From: Prevotella sp.
Lineage (GTDB): Bacteria > Bacteroidota > Bacteroidia > Bacteroidales > Bacteroidaceae
Direction of reading: 5' to 3'
DNA: 56,190 nucleotides
NCBI GenBank assembly: GCA_017459445.1
Contig: JAFUDJ010000021.1
Span: 83,363-139,552, forward strand
Positions within the stretch are counted from its first letter, which is position 1. Every line of letters begins with the position of its first letter. The notes beneath the pieces were generated by a model that worked only from the letters and a program-made list of their open reading frames with translations, made no database searches and was not told the DNA's origin. Below, piece by piece: positions 28,830 through 36,611 of the stretch. Made by a program: the position numbers and the translations under genes.

Positions 28830-29369
28830 ATGGTTAAATTGAAAAGACTTTGGGGCTTGCTTGCCATGATAATGGTTGCAATGCTGAGTATCTCTGTCGT
28901 GTCATGCGGCGATGATGACGGATACGGCAGTGGTAGTCAAATTGAAAACAATGGTAATAGTTCCACTATGGATGCTATTTATGAAAACCAGCTTTCGGGA
29001 ACATCTTGGAAGCAAAGCAGTTGTGCTATTTATTATAGCGACGGAAGTGTCGGTACAGATGTTTCCAATGCTATTGTGACGTTTGCCAACAACCATATAT
29101 GGTATATTATTGGAATTAATGGTAAAAACGGATGGGGAACATGGAAAGTAGAAAACGGGAAAATTAAATGGGAAACAACCGGAAATAATGCAGGGTATAG
29201 TAACGTTTCGTTTAGGGCTATTGTCGTGGCAAATAATTTCGGCCCCAATACGATAGCATCGTTGACTGATTCCAAAATGCGGTTAGTATACCCTGATGAT
29301 GGATGGTGGGTTGAGTACACACGAGTCTCTTATCAGGAACCATCCGACACTGGCGGTGGCGGCAGTTGA
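28830..29369 (+). CDS. Surface lipoprotein, probably truncated by a frameshift
   Basis: A 179-residue lipoprotein with a signal peptide and VVSCGDDDG; Cys26 would be acylated, and the acidic residues right after it resemble the Bacteroidetes lipoprotein export signal, suggesting surface display. The body has a lipocalin-like beta pattern (WKQSSCAIYYSDGS, TFANNHIWYIIG, GTWKVENGKIKWE). The frame ends in a Gly-rich linker (DTGGGGS) followed at once by TGA. The next frame continues with a decayed SUMF1 domain, so the protein was probably once longer. The region is A+T-rich compared with core genes. Confidence 0.75.
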   Translation: MVKLKRLWGLLAMIMVAMLSISVVSCGDDDGYGSGSQIENNGNSSTMDAIYENQLSGTSWKQSSCAIYYSDGSVGTDVSNAIVTFANNHIWYIIGINGKNGWGTWKVENGKIKWETTGNNAGYSNVSFRAIVVANNFGPNTIASLTDSKMRLVYPDDGWWVEYTRVSYQEPSDTGGGGS

Positions 29370-29811
29370 AGTCATCATCTGTGGTAAAGTCACTAATAGC
29401 GGTAGTGAGTTGGGCACTTCAAGCGGAAGGGCCTACGTCTACTCCATCAATGGTGACACTGGCAAAACCGATGCTATAGAATACAGTATAGGCGGCAGAA
29501 CATTCCGAACAGTACTTGTTGAGGGAGGCCCAATGAAACCATTCTATATAATGCAGACAGAATTACCATTAAATATGGATATGATAATACTGAACAGGGT
29601 TCTACCAGGCCTAGATTTGAACGGAGACGGGAAACTTATCAAGACAGAACTCAGAGTGTTTTTAGAAGATTTACGCCAATTGACGGGCTATCGTTTCCGA
29701 CTTGCTACAGAAGAAGAATGGCAGTATGCCGCACGTGGAGGCAACAAGAGTAAGGGCTACACCTATAGCGGCAGCAACAACATAGGGCTCGAATACGAAC
29801 TTCCAAGTTAG
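29347..29811 (+). pseudogene. Frameshifted, truncated SUMF1 (FGE-sulfatase) domain
   Basis: In the +1 frame relative to the lipoprotein, translation gives GGRTFRTVLVEGG, then YIMQTELPLNMDM and LTGYRFRLATEEEWQYAARG, recognisable pieces of the SUMF1 fold (compare the usual FRLPTEAEWEYAARGG). The central part between them is much too short and the C-terminal half of the domain is missing. No start or signal peptide exists in this frame. It is best read as the 3' part of the lipoprotein gene, broken by a frameshift in the Gly-rich linker and by deletions. Confidence 0.75.
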
Positions 29812-29861
29812 CAATCAGGCAGTTCTCTGTTTCCCGCCCTTTGTTCCTCCACATTATGATA

Positions 29862-29927
29862 TTACACCGCCACGCCCGTCCGCATCACTTCGCGGTAGAG
29901 CATGGAGTCTTCCTGGTCTTCCATCAT
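29862..29927 (-). other. Possible 3' remnant of a lost gene
   Basis: A 21-codon frame reads MMEDQEDSMLYREVMRTGV and ends at TAA. The codon use looks coding and the surrounding DNA is otherwise empty, so this may be the end of a deleted gene or a very short peptide. I cannot assign it to a family. Confidence 0.3.
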
Positions 29928-29975
29928 GATGCGTAAAAGAATTTACATTTTCGTGAATTGTTAACGTAATTAAAA

Positions 29976-30042
29976 AGTGTGCCAAGGCCGGATACACGGT
30001 GTGCCAAGCTTAGGCACACCGTGTATCCGGCCTTGGCACACT
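29976..30042. repeat. 30-bp perfect palindrome with internal direct repeats
   Basis: Arms 29976-30005 and 30013-30042 are exact reverse complements around a 7-base loop (AAGCTTA). Within the left arm GTGTGCCAAG is repeated at 29977-29986 and, running into the loop, at 29999-30008. On the minus strand it is followed by TTTTTA, so it could terminate leftward transcription. It stands 20 bases before the -33 box of the DUF6078-like gene, so it may also be an operator or mobile-repeat relic. Confidence 0.9.
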
Positions 30043-30062
30043 AAGAAAATTGGCTGTTTGTT

Positions 30063-30094
30063 TTTGGCGGTTGAGTAAAAAAATCGTATCTTTG
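30063..30094 (+). promoter_or_regulatory. Promoter of the DUF6078-like gene
   Basis: TTTG (30063-30066), 20-base spacer, TATCTTTG (30087-30094). The start codons at 30114 or 30120 follow by 20-26 bases. Confidence 0.75.
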
Positions 30095-30113
30095 TGGCGT
30101 GTAACAAATACTG

Positions 30114-30554
30114 ATGACTATGATAGACCAGAACGTCCTTGAAGAGAAAGCCCGGAAGTATATCGTCTGTTTCGACGGTCAGTGCCCGTTGCACGAGCAC
30201 TGTCTGCGCTGGCAGGCTGGACAGCATGTGCCAGCGACTTATTTTTCCGTCAACAGTGTCAATCCCCGCTATGCCCATGCCGCCGGTAGCGAGTGTATAG
30301 CCTATCGCTCCGACGTGCCACAGCGTGTGGCTGTCGGCATGGTTCATTTCTACGAAGCAATGCCTGGTGCCATGGAGCGTACCATCAAGGGCAGGCTCAT
30401 TGAGCGTTATTCTCGGGTCGTCTACTACCGCTACCGCCGTGGCGACCTTTTCATCACGTCCGATGTGGAGCAGGAGATAGCGCGTATATGCAGGGAGTGT
30501 GGCTGGACGGAACCCTTGCAGTTCGACGGCTATTCTGAAGAGCTGGTATGGTGA
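30114..30554 (+). CDS. DUF6078-like cysteine-containing protein
   Basis: A 146-residue cytoplasmic protein. The conserved-looking parts are CFDGQCPLHEHCLRW (Cys-x4-Cys-x4-Cys) near residue 20, AAGSECIAYRSD, and RVVYYRYRRGDLFITSDVEQEI. These match my recollection of the Bacteroidetes DUF6078 family; the Cys pattern could bind metal. ATG 30114 or 30120 may be the start. It has its own promoter and is convergent with topB (3-base gap). The function is unknown. Confidence 0.6.
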   Translation: MTMIDQNVLEEKARKYIVCFDGQCPLHEHCLRWQAGQHVPATYFSVNSVNPRYAHAAGSECIAYRSDVPQRVAVGMVHFYEAMPGAMERTIKGRLIERYSRVVYYRYRRGDLFITSDVEQEIARICRECGWTEPLQFDGYSEELVW

Positions 30555-30557
30555 GCG

Positions 30558-32543
30558 TCAGCGCCCCTCCGGCGGTGTTAGGGTGATGCGGCGGTTTGTG
30601 GGGTCGCGCATGACGTCGTTGACGATGTCGGTGACCTGCTGCTTCAGTTCCTGGATGAAGCGGGCGGGGTCGTACTGCTGGTGCTCGATGTCGCGGAGCT
30701 TCTTTTCCCAGATGCCGGTTAGCTCGCAGCTCTTGAGCAGCTCCTCGCGGATGAGGTCGATGAGCTCGATGCCCGTCGGCGTGGCGACTAACCGCTTGCG
30801 CTCGCGGCGGATGTAGTGGCGCTTGAAGAGTGTCTCGATGATGCTGGCGCGGCTTGACGGCCGGCCGATGCCGTTCTCCTTCATGGCGGCGCGCAGCGTC
30901 TCGTCTTCGACGAATTTGCCCGCCGTCTCCATGGCGCGCAGCAGTGATGCCTCATTATAATAAGGTGGCGGGGTGGTCATCTTCTCGGTGAGCGTGGGCT
31001 GGTGGTCGCCGCTCTCGCCTTTGACGAAGGTGGGCAGCGTGCGCTCTTCGTCGGCTTTTTCGGAGGATTCGGGGGCGTCGGGATTGTCCGGGCTTTCCGG
31101 GGCCTTGGCCCTTACTACGCGCCAGCCTGGGTCAAGGATTTCCTTGCCCGTAGCCTTGAACTCAATGGCGTCGACCAAATCGACGCCCACACTATTGTTG
31201 GCGGCCGCACTATTGTCGGGGGCTGCACTATTGTTGGGGGCCGCAGCGCCGGGGGCTGCACTATTGTTGGGGGGCGCAGCGCCGGGGGCTGTGTTGTTGG
31301 GGGCCACAACGCCCAGGACGGTCGTGGTGGAGAACTTGCAGTCGGGCAAGAAGACGCCGATGAAGCGGCGCGCCACGAGGTCGAACACCTTTTGCTCGGC
31401 ATCGCTGAGGCCCTGGGGTATGACGCCTGTGGGTATGATGGCATGGTGGTCGGTGACTTTCGAGGTGTCGAAGACGCGCTTGGTCTTCTTCAGCGGCTTG
31501 CCGCCAATGGGCTTGATGAGGGGTGCATAGGGGGCGACACCGCCGAACTTCGTCTGGTACAGGCCGTTGAGGGTCTGCGGGCACTTGGGGTAGATGTCGT
31601 CAGACAGATACTGGGTGTCGACACGCGGGTAGGTGGTGTACTTCTTCTCGTAAAGGCTTTGTATCAGGTTCAGCGTCATCTCGGCGCTGAAGCCGAACTT
31701 GCGGTTGCAGTCGACCTGCAGACTGGTCAGGTCGTAGAGCTGTGGCGGCTGTTCCTTGCCCTCTTTCTTCTCAACCTTAGTGACGGTGAACGGCTTGCCT
31801 TCAATGGTCTTGAAAGCCTCCTCGCCCTCTTCTTTCTTGGTGAACTTGCCTTTCGTTGCCGTAAACGTGGTGTCGCGATAGACCGTTGCCAGCACCCAGT
31901 AGGGCTCGGGCTTGAAGTTGTCGATTTCCTTCTGTCGGTTGACGATGAGGGCGAGGGTAGGGGTCTGCACGCGGCCGATGGAGAGCACCTGGCGGTTCTG
32001 GCCGTACTTGAGCGTGTAGAGGCGTGTGCAGTTCATGCCCAGCAGCCAGTCGCCGATGGCACGGCTCAGTCCGGCCATGTATAGCGGCTGGTAGTCCTGC
32101 TGGTCTTTCAGGTTCTGGAAGCCCTCGCGGATGGCCTCGTCGGTCATGGATGAAATCCACAGCCGGCTGACGGGGCACTTGGCCCCCGCCTTCTGCATGA
32201 CCCAGCGCTGGATGAGCTCACCCTCCTGTCCGGCGTCGCCGCAGTTGACGATGCGCTCGGCCTGCTGCATCAGCCGTTCGATGATGGCAAACTGTTTCTC
32301 GATGTGCTGCTCAGGGATGAGCTTGATGCCGAATCGGTCGGGAATCATCGGCAGTGACGTCAGGCTCCACGACTTCCACATGGGGGTGTAGTCGTGGGGC
32401 TCTTTCAGTGTACAGAGATGGCCGAAGGTCCACGTCACCTGGAAACCGTTGCCTTCCATATATCCCTCGTGCGACGACGTTGCTCCGATAATCCTTGCTA
32501 TGTCGCGCGCCACGCTGGGCTTCTCAGCTATACATACTATCAT
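30558..32543 (-). CDS. topB: DNA topoisomerase III
   Basis: A type IA topoisomerase that decatenates DNA through a transient 5'-phosphotyrosine. The ATG at 32543 gives MIVCIAEKPSVARDIARI, the TOPRIM start; the longer frame upstream overlaps the neighbouring hydrolase gene. Other marks are NCGDAGQEGELIQRW (acidic metal site), SIGRVQTPTLALIV, catalytic YPRVDTQYL (Tyr about 304) and GIGRPSSRASIIETL. At 661 residues it is family length. Residues about 412-450 are an Asn/Ala/Pro-rich tandem insert in the decatenation-domain region. It lies 8 bp after the hydrolase gene and probably shares its promoter. Confidence 0.95.
   Translation of the reverse strand: MIVCIAEKPSVARDIARIIGATSSHEGYMEGNGFQVTWTFGHLCTLKEPHDYTPMWKSWSLTSLPMIPDRFGIKLIPEQHIEKQFAIIERLMQQAERIVNCGDAGQEGELIQRWVMQKAGAKCPVSRLWISSMTDEAIREGFQNLKDQQDYQPLYMAGLSRAIGDWLLGMNCTRLYTLKYGQNRQVLSIGRVQTPTLALIVNRQKEIDNFKPEPYWVLATVYRDTTFTATKGKFTKKEEGEEAFKTIEGKPFTVTKVEKKEGKEQPPQLYDLTSLQVDCNRKFGFSAEMTLNLIQSLYEKKYTTYPRVDTQYLSDDIYPKCPQTLNGLYQTKFGGVAPYAPLIKPIGGKPLKKTKRVFDTSKVTDHHAIIPTGVIPQGLSDAEQKVFDLVARRFIGVFLPDCKFSTTTVLGVVAPNNTAPGAAPPNNSAAPGAAAPNNSAAPDNSAAANNSVGVDLVDAIEFKATGKEILDPGWRVVRAKAPESPDNPDAPESSEKADEERTLPTFVKGESGDHQPTLTEKMTTPPPYYNEASLLRAMETAGKFVEDETLRAAMKENGIGRPSSRASIIETLFKRHYIRRERKRLVATPTGIELIDLIREELLKSCELTGIWEKKLRDIEHQQYDPARFIQELKQQVTDIVNDVMRDPTNRRITLTPPEGR
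31190..31310 (-). repeat. In-frame coding minisatellite inside topB
   Basis: CTATTGTTGG-type units recur at 31192, 31210, 31228 and 31261, spaced 18, 18 and 33 bases. On the coding strand they encode variations of PNNSAAPGAA. Every spacing is a multiple of three, so the frame is kept. Confidence 0.8.
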
Positions 32544-32551
32544 GGTTGTTC

Positions 32552-33730
32552 TTATAAGTGTTTCCGGAAAAACTCCAAGGCGCGGCGTTGTGCCTCCCGT
32601 GGGTAGCTGTGGGGCATGTCCCAGATTTCCGTGACCAGTTTGTCGTCGGCCCCTTGGCTTCGCCACGTGTCGTGCATGATGCGGAAAGCCTTCTCCACGC
32701 CAGCAACGGGGAACAGCTTGTCCTGTGAGCCGTTGATGAACAGCATGGCGTTAGGGCATGCCAGGCTGGCAATGTGCGGATAGTCGAGCCAGCGGCGCAG
32801 CCCCGGGAAGCAGTTGGCGAAGCCGCCGTTCTCGGTGCGCTTGTATTTGAACGACATCTGCTCGTCGGTGGTCGTTAGCCAGCAGACGGGGACGGCGGCC
32901 TTGATATGGGGCGACAATGCCGCCAGCATCCAGGCCCTGTAGGCACCCATCGACCATCCGGTGCACCCGATGCGGTGCCTGTCCACCTCGGGCATGCTGG
33001 CCAGATACTCCGTGGCGGCGATGTCGTCGTAGGTCATATAGGCTGAAAGGTCAATGCCGTACATCATCATGTTGCCGGCTATCATGTCGTAGCGGTCGCG
33101 CTGTGCGCCTTCCTGCTGGCCGCGCTCGCCCCACATGGGTGCATCGGTGGACAGGACGACGAAGCCGTTGCGTGCCAGATAGTCGCCGAGGAACTGCTGC
33201 TCGTAGCCTTTCGACCACTCCTCGGCATCGCGTATGACCACGGAGTCCTCGCAGGCTAACGGGCGAATCATCTTCTCTTTGCCGATGAAGAGGTGGCCGC
33301 CGTGGTCGTGCAGGGCATTGACGGCGGGGAAAGGCCCCTTGCCGTCGGGTATGAGGATATAGGCGGGAACGGTGTAGTAGCGCGACAGGCGGAGCTCTAC
33401 CTTGCGCGCCTTGTAGCCCTCGCGCTGCTCTTCGCAGAGCACACGGGCCGTATAGCCCTCTGCCGGGGCGGGCGGCGGGGGCAGCATGCAGTCGAACACT
33501 TTCTGGCGGGCTGCCTCCTTCCACTTGCCGAAGTCCTTGATAGGACTGTTGCCCCAAGCCATGGGGTAGGTGAGGTCGGCAATGAGGGAGTCGGCATAGA
33601 CGGGCAGGTTGCGGCTGAACTCATACTTGCTGCGCTTCTGGGCATGCGCCGGCACGGCGAGCAACAGGACGGCGGCAAGCGCCAGCGTCCTGAGGGCTGA
33701 TAGCTGTTTCGGGGTCTTTGTTTGCTTCAT
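32552..33730 (-). CDS. Secreted alpha/beta hydrolase (esterase/dienelactone-hydrolase-like)
   Basis: A 392-residue exported hydrolase. The signal peptide follows the ATG at 33730; the longer frame begins upstream of the promoter and is rejected. The nucleophile elbow is GCTGWSMGAYRAW (GxSxG), with FINGSQDKLFP for the acid and PHSYPREAQ for the His. NALHDHGGHLFIGKEK resembles acetyl-xylan esterase or dienelactone-hydrolase-like proteins found in glycan degradation; the substrate is inferred only. A perfect promoter lies 10-41 bases upstream, giving a leader of only about 5 bases. topB follows by 8 bp. Confidence 0.85.
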   Translation of the reverse strand: MKQTKTPKQLSALRTLALAAVLLLAVPAHAQKRSKYEFSRNLPVYADSLIADLTYPMAWGNSPIKDFGKWKEAARQKVFDCMLPPPPAPAEGYTARVLCEEQREGYKARKVELRLSRYYTVPAYILIPDGKGPFPAVNALHDHGGHLFIGKEKMIRPLACEDSVVIRDAEEWSKGYEQQFLGDYLARNGFVVLSTDAPMWGERGQQEGAQRDRYDMIAGNMMMYGIDLSAYMTYDDIAATEYLASMPEVDRHRIGCTGWSMGAYRAWMLAALSPHIKAAVPVCWLTTTDEQMSFKYKRTENGGFANCFPGLRRWLDYPHIASLACPNAMLFINGSQDKLFPVAGVEKAFRIMHDTWRSQGADDKLVTEIWDMPHSYPREAQRRALEFFRKHL

Positions 33731-33739
33731 AATTGCCCG

Positions 33740-33771
33740 CAAAGGTACGAAGAAGTTGGGGAAAAGCCAAA
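33740..33771 (-). promoter_or_regulatory. Promoter of the hydrolase-topB operon
   Basis: The minus strand has TTTG (33768-33771), a 20-base spacer and TACCTTTG (33740-33747), only 9 bases before the ATG. Confidence 0.8.
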
Positions 33772-33807
33772 AGATTTCGGCATTTACCAACAAAAAGGCG
33801 CTAATTG

Positions 33808-33839
33808 TTTGGTAGTTTTTGATATTATTCGTAACTTCG
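33808..33839 (+). promoter_or_regulatory. Promoter of the porin-symporter pair
   Basis: TTTG (33808-33811), 20-base spacer, TAACTTCG (33832-33839), one base off the TAnnTTTG consensus. It rules out the in-frame start at 33722. Confidence 0.6.
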
Positions 33840-33880
33840 CCGACGCAATCACTAAACCATATTTAATTAAAGTATGCCAA

Positions 33881-34981
33881 ATGAAAAGTAGATTGTTGAC
33901 TATCATGGTGCTGGCCTGCGGGTTGGCCATGGGTAGCCTGCACGTTGCCGGTCAGGAGAAGAAACAGCCGAACATGCCTGACTGGATGCAGGAACTCGCG
34001 GAGCGTATCACGCTGAACGGCTATGCGCAGGCCGGCTATTCGTACCAGGACCAGACGGACGCGCCGGACGGGACGCGCCGCTCCTCCAATGATTTTAACC
34101 TGAAGCGCACTTTGCTATGGGCAAAGGCGAGAATCACCGACCGGTGGTCGTTCCTCTTCATGCACGACTTCTCCAGCGTCGTGCAGGAGTTCTATACCGA
34201 CTATCGTGTGACGCGGAACAACGCGCTGACGGTGCGGCTGGGACAGTTCAAGAACTCGCTGACGATGGAGAACCCGCTGTCGCCCGTCGTACTGGAGATG
34301 GTCGACGTCTGTTCGCAGGCCGTCACGGCCTATAGTGGCTGCTACGACCCGCTGTTCGGTCTGCACTACGGCCGCGACATGGGCTTGAAAGTCTTTGGCG
34401 AGCTGTTCAACAGCACGCTGGTCTATGAGCTGGCCGTCATGAACGGGCAGGGCATCAACGTGCGCGACGGCAACCACCAGAAGGACTTCATTGCCAAGAT
34501 TGACGTGCGGCCCGTGGAGGGTCTGCGCTTAGTGGCCTCCGGCCAGCTGGGCACGGGGCATGCCGTCAATGAGCAGACGGTGGCGTGGAACCCCACTATC
34601 CATAAGGGCGACGACTATAAGCGCAACCGCTATTCCGTCGGTGCCGAGTATAAGTTCGGCATGTACGGCGAGTCCAAGTACAAGGAGGCGCGCCCCGTGA
34701 GCATCCGTGGCGAATGGCTGGAGGGCCAGGACGGCGACGTGAAGAGCCGGGGTGCCTATGTCACGGCCTGCATCCCTGTCGTCGATGCCCTTGACGTGGT
34801 GGCTTCTGCCGACTGGTTCGACCGTAACCGGGCCATGGACTACGACCAGACGAACCTGACGGCCGGCGTGCAGTACTGGTTCTACAAGAAGTGTCGTGTG
34901 CAATTGCAGTACACCCGCGTGTTCCGCCAGTTCGACTGCAACTATCATAACATTCAGGCCCAGGTGCAAGTGGCCTTCTAA
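33881..34981 (+). CDS. Phosphate-selective porin O/P-like outer-membrane protein
   Basis: A 366-residue outer-membrane barrel. The signal peptide (MKSRLLTIMVLACGLAMGSL) is followed by ITLNGYAQAGYSYQ, FNLKRTLLWAKARITDRWSF and LRLGQFKNSLTMENPLSP-like strands, and a final strand ending in Phe (IQAQVQVAF). The pattern resembles porin O/P proteins of Bacteroidetes; phosphate selectivity is a family label, not shown here. It precedes the sodium:solute symporter gene by 60 bases, suggesting that both serve uptake of one solute. Confidence 0.82.
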   Translation: MKSRLLTIMVLACGLAMGSLHVAGQEKKQPNMPDWMQELAERITLNGYAQAGYSYQDQTDAPDGTRRSSNDFNLKRTLLWAKARITDRWSFLFMHDFSSVVQEFYTDYRVTRNNALTVRLGQFKNSLTMENPLSPVVLEMVDVCSQAVTAYSGCYDPLFGLHYGRDMGLKVFGELFNSTLVYELAVMNGQGINVRDGNHQKDFIAKIDVRPVEGLRLVASGQLGTGHAVNEQTVAWNPTIHKGDDYKRNRYSVGAEYKFGMYGESKYKEARPVSIRGEWLEGQDGDVKSRGAYVTACIPVVDALDVVASADWFDRNRAMDYDQTNLTAGVQYWFYKKCRVQLQYTRVFRQFDCNYHNIQAQVQVAF

Positions 34982-35041
34982 GCGTGAGAGGATGGATGTC
35001 TCTCCGTTGTGTAACAACGTCTGACGAACAACGATAAACAC

Positions 35042-36574
35042 ATGGTTATTAAGATATTACTCACCATCATCTTCCTCGTCGTGATGGTTGGCGTAGGGGT
35101 GTATTCCCGCAAGCAGGCGAGCAGTGTTGACGGTTTTGTGCTGGGCGGACGCTCCGTCGGTCCGTGGCTGACGGCCTTTGCCTATGGCACCAGTTATTTT
35201 TCGGCAGTGGTCTTTGTGGGCTATGCCGGACAGTTCGGATGGAAATACGGCTTGTCGTCGACGTGGATAGGCGTCGGCAATGCCGTCATCGGCTCCTTGC
35301 TGGCATGGCTGGTGCTGGGGCGCCGTACCAAGCTGATGACGCAACACATAGAGTCGCGCACCATGCCCGACTTCTTCGGCACGCGCTTCGACAGCCAGGG
35401 CCTGCGCGTCGTGGCCTCGGTGATAGCCTTTGTCTTCCTCATTCCCTATACGGCCGGTGTGTACAAGGGTATTTCGACGCTCTTCGAGATGGGCTTCGGC
35501 ATTCCATACGAATACTGTGTGGTCATCATGGCTGTGCTGACGGCGGTGTATGTCATCTTAGGCGGCTACAAGGCAACGGCCATGAACGACTTCGTGCAGG
35601 GCGTCATCATGCTCTTTGGCATAGTGGTGGTCATCGCCGCCGTACTGAATACACAAGGCGGACTGACTGCCGCCGTGGACAAGATGGCAGCGCTGCCTGC
35701 CGACACGCCTGCCGACGGGACGGTCAACGGCGGCTTTGCCGACCTCTTCGGCCCCGACCCGTGGGGGCTGCTGGGTGTCGTCATCCTGACGTCGCTCGGT
35801 ACGTGGGGACTGCCCCAGATGGTCGGCAAGTTCTATAGCATCACCGACGAGGCCGCCATCAGGCGCGGCACCATTATCTCGACGGTGTTCGCCTTCATCG
35901 TAGCCGGCGGCTGTTACTTCCTTGGCGGTTTCGGCCGCCTGTTCGGCACGCCGCCCATGCTGCCCAACGGCAAGCTGGCTTTCGACAGCATCGTGCCGTC
36001 GATGCTCGTCACGCTGCCCGACGTCATCATTGCCTTGGTGGTCTTGCTGGTGCTCTCGGCATCCATGTCGACACTGGCCTCCCTGGTGCTGACATCGTCG
36101 TCGACGATGACTCTCGACCTCATCTACCGCGACAAGAAGTCGCTGCCCGGCGAGGTGGAGGAGGGTACCATCGATGACATGGTGTCGGAGCGGGTGGAGC
36201 ACCGGAAGGTGGTGGTCATGCGCGTGCTGATAGTGTTCTTCATCGTCATCTCGCTGATGATAGCGCTGAACCCGCCCACGTTCATTGCCCAGCTGATGGG
36301 TATTTCATGGGGCGCACTGGCGGGAGCCTTCCTCGCACCGTTCATGCTTGGCCTTTACTGGCGCGGCGTGACGACGGCGGGCGTATGGGCCTGCTTCGCA
36401 TGGGGCGTCGGGCTGACAGTGGTGAACATGCTGCTGGGCAATCCCATCAACCCCATCAACTGCGGTGCCATAGCCATGGTGGGCGGTTTCCCGGTGGTGT
36501 GGCTGGTCAGCCTGCTGACACCCAAGATGAATCGCACGACGGTAGACAAAATCTTTGAGTGCTACAAGAAATAA
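35042..36574 (+). CDS. Sodium:solute symporter family transporter
   Basis: A 510-residue inner-membrane transporter with about 13 helices. The SSS signature parts are visible: GGRSVGPWLTAFAYGTSYFSAVVFVG at the start, LGGYKATAMNDFVQGVIM, TLASLVLTSSSTMTLDLIYR (the sodium-site helix) and ISWGALAGAFLAPFMLGLYWRG. Substrates in the family range from proline and pantothenate to sugars and short acids; the sequence alone does not decide. It pairs with the porin upstream. A bidirectional terminator separates it from cydB. Confidence 0.92.
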   Translation: MVIKILLTIIFLVVMVGVGVYSRKQASSVDGFVLGGRSVGPWLTAFAYGTSYFSAVVFVGYAGQFGWKYGLSSTWIGVGNAVIGSLLAWLVLGRRTKLMTQHIESRTMPDFFGTRFDSQGLRVVASVIAFVFLIPYTAGVYKGISTLFEMGFGIPYEYCVVIMAVLTAVYVILGGYKATAMNDFVQGVIMLFGIVVVIAAVLNTQGGLTAAVDKMAALPADTPADGTVNGGFADLFGPDPWGLLGVVILTSLGTWGLPQMVGKFYSITDEAAIRRGTIISTVFAFIVAGGCYFLGGFGRLFGTPPMLPNGKLAFDSIVPSMLVTLPDVIIALVVLLVLSASMSTLASLVLTSSSTMTLDLIYRDKKSLPGEVEEGTIDDMVSERVEHRKVVVMRVLIVFFIVISLMIALNPPTFIAQLMGISWGALAGAFLAPFMLGLYWRGVTTAGVWACFAWGVGLTVVNMLLGNPINPINCGAIAMVGGFPVVWLVSLLTPKMNRTTVDKIFECYKK

Positions 36575-36575
36575 C

Positions 36576-36607
36576 AACAAGGGAGGCTCCTCGGGGCCTC
36601 CCTTGTT
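36576..36607. terminator. Bidirectional terminator between the symporter and cydB
   Basis: AACAAGGGAGGC (36576-36587) and GCCTCCCTTGTT (36596-36607) form a 12-bp perfect stem with an 8-base loop. It is followed by AGTTTTAAT on the plus strand. Confidence 0.85.
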
Positions 36608-36611
36608 AGTT

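Noticed and set aside
32544-32666. N-terminal extension of topB
   Set aside because: It overlaps the hydrolase coding end, and MIVCIAEKPS is the normal beginning of the TOPRIM domain.
33722-33880. Upstream extension of the porin frame
   Set aside because: It would begin before the promoter and inside the divergent gene; ATG 33881 begins a signal peptide.
35005-35019. Hairpin CGTTGT-GTA-ACAACG between porin and symporter genes
   Set aside because: A short stem with no T-run, between genes likely to be co-transcribed; not enough to call a terminator.
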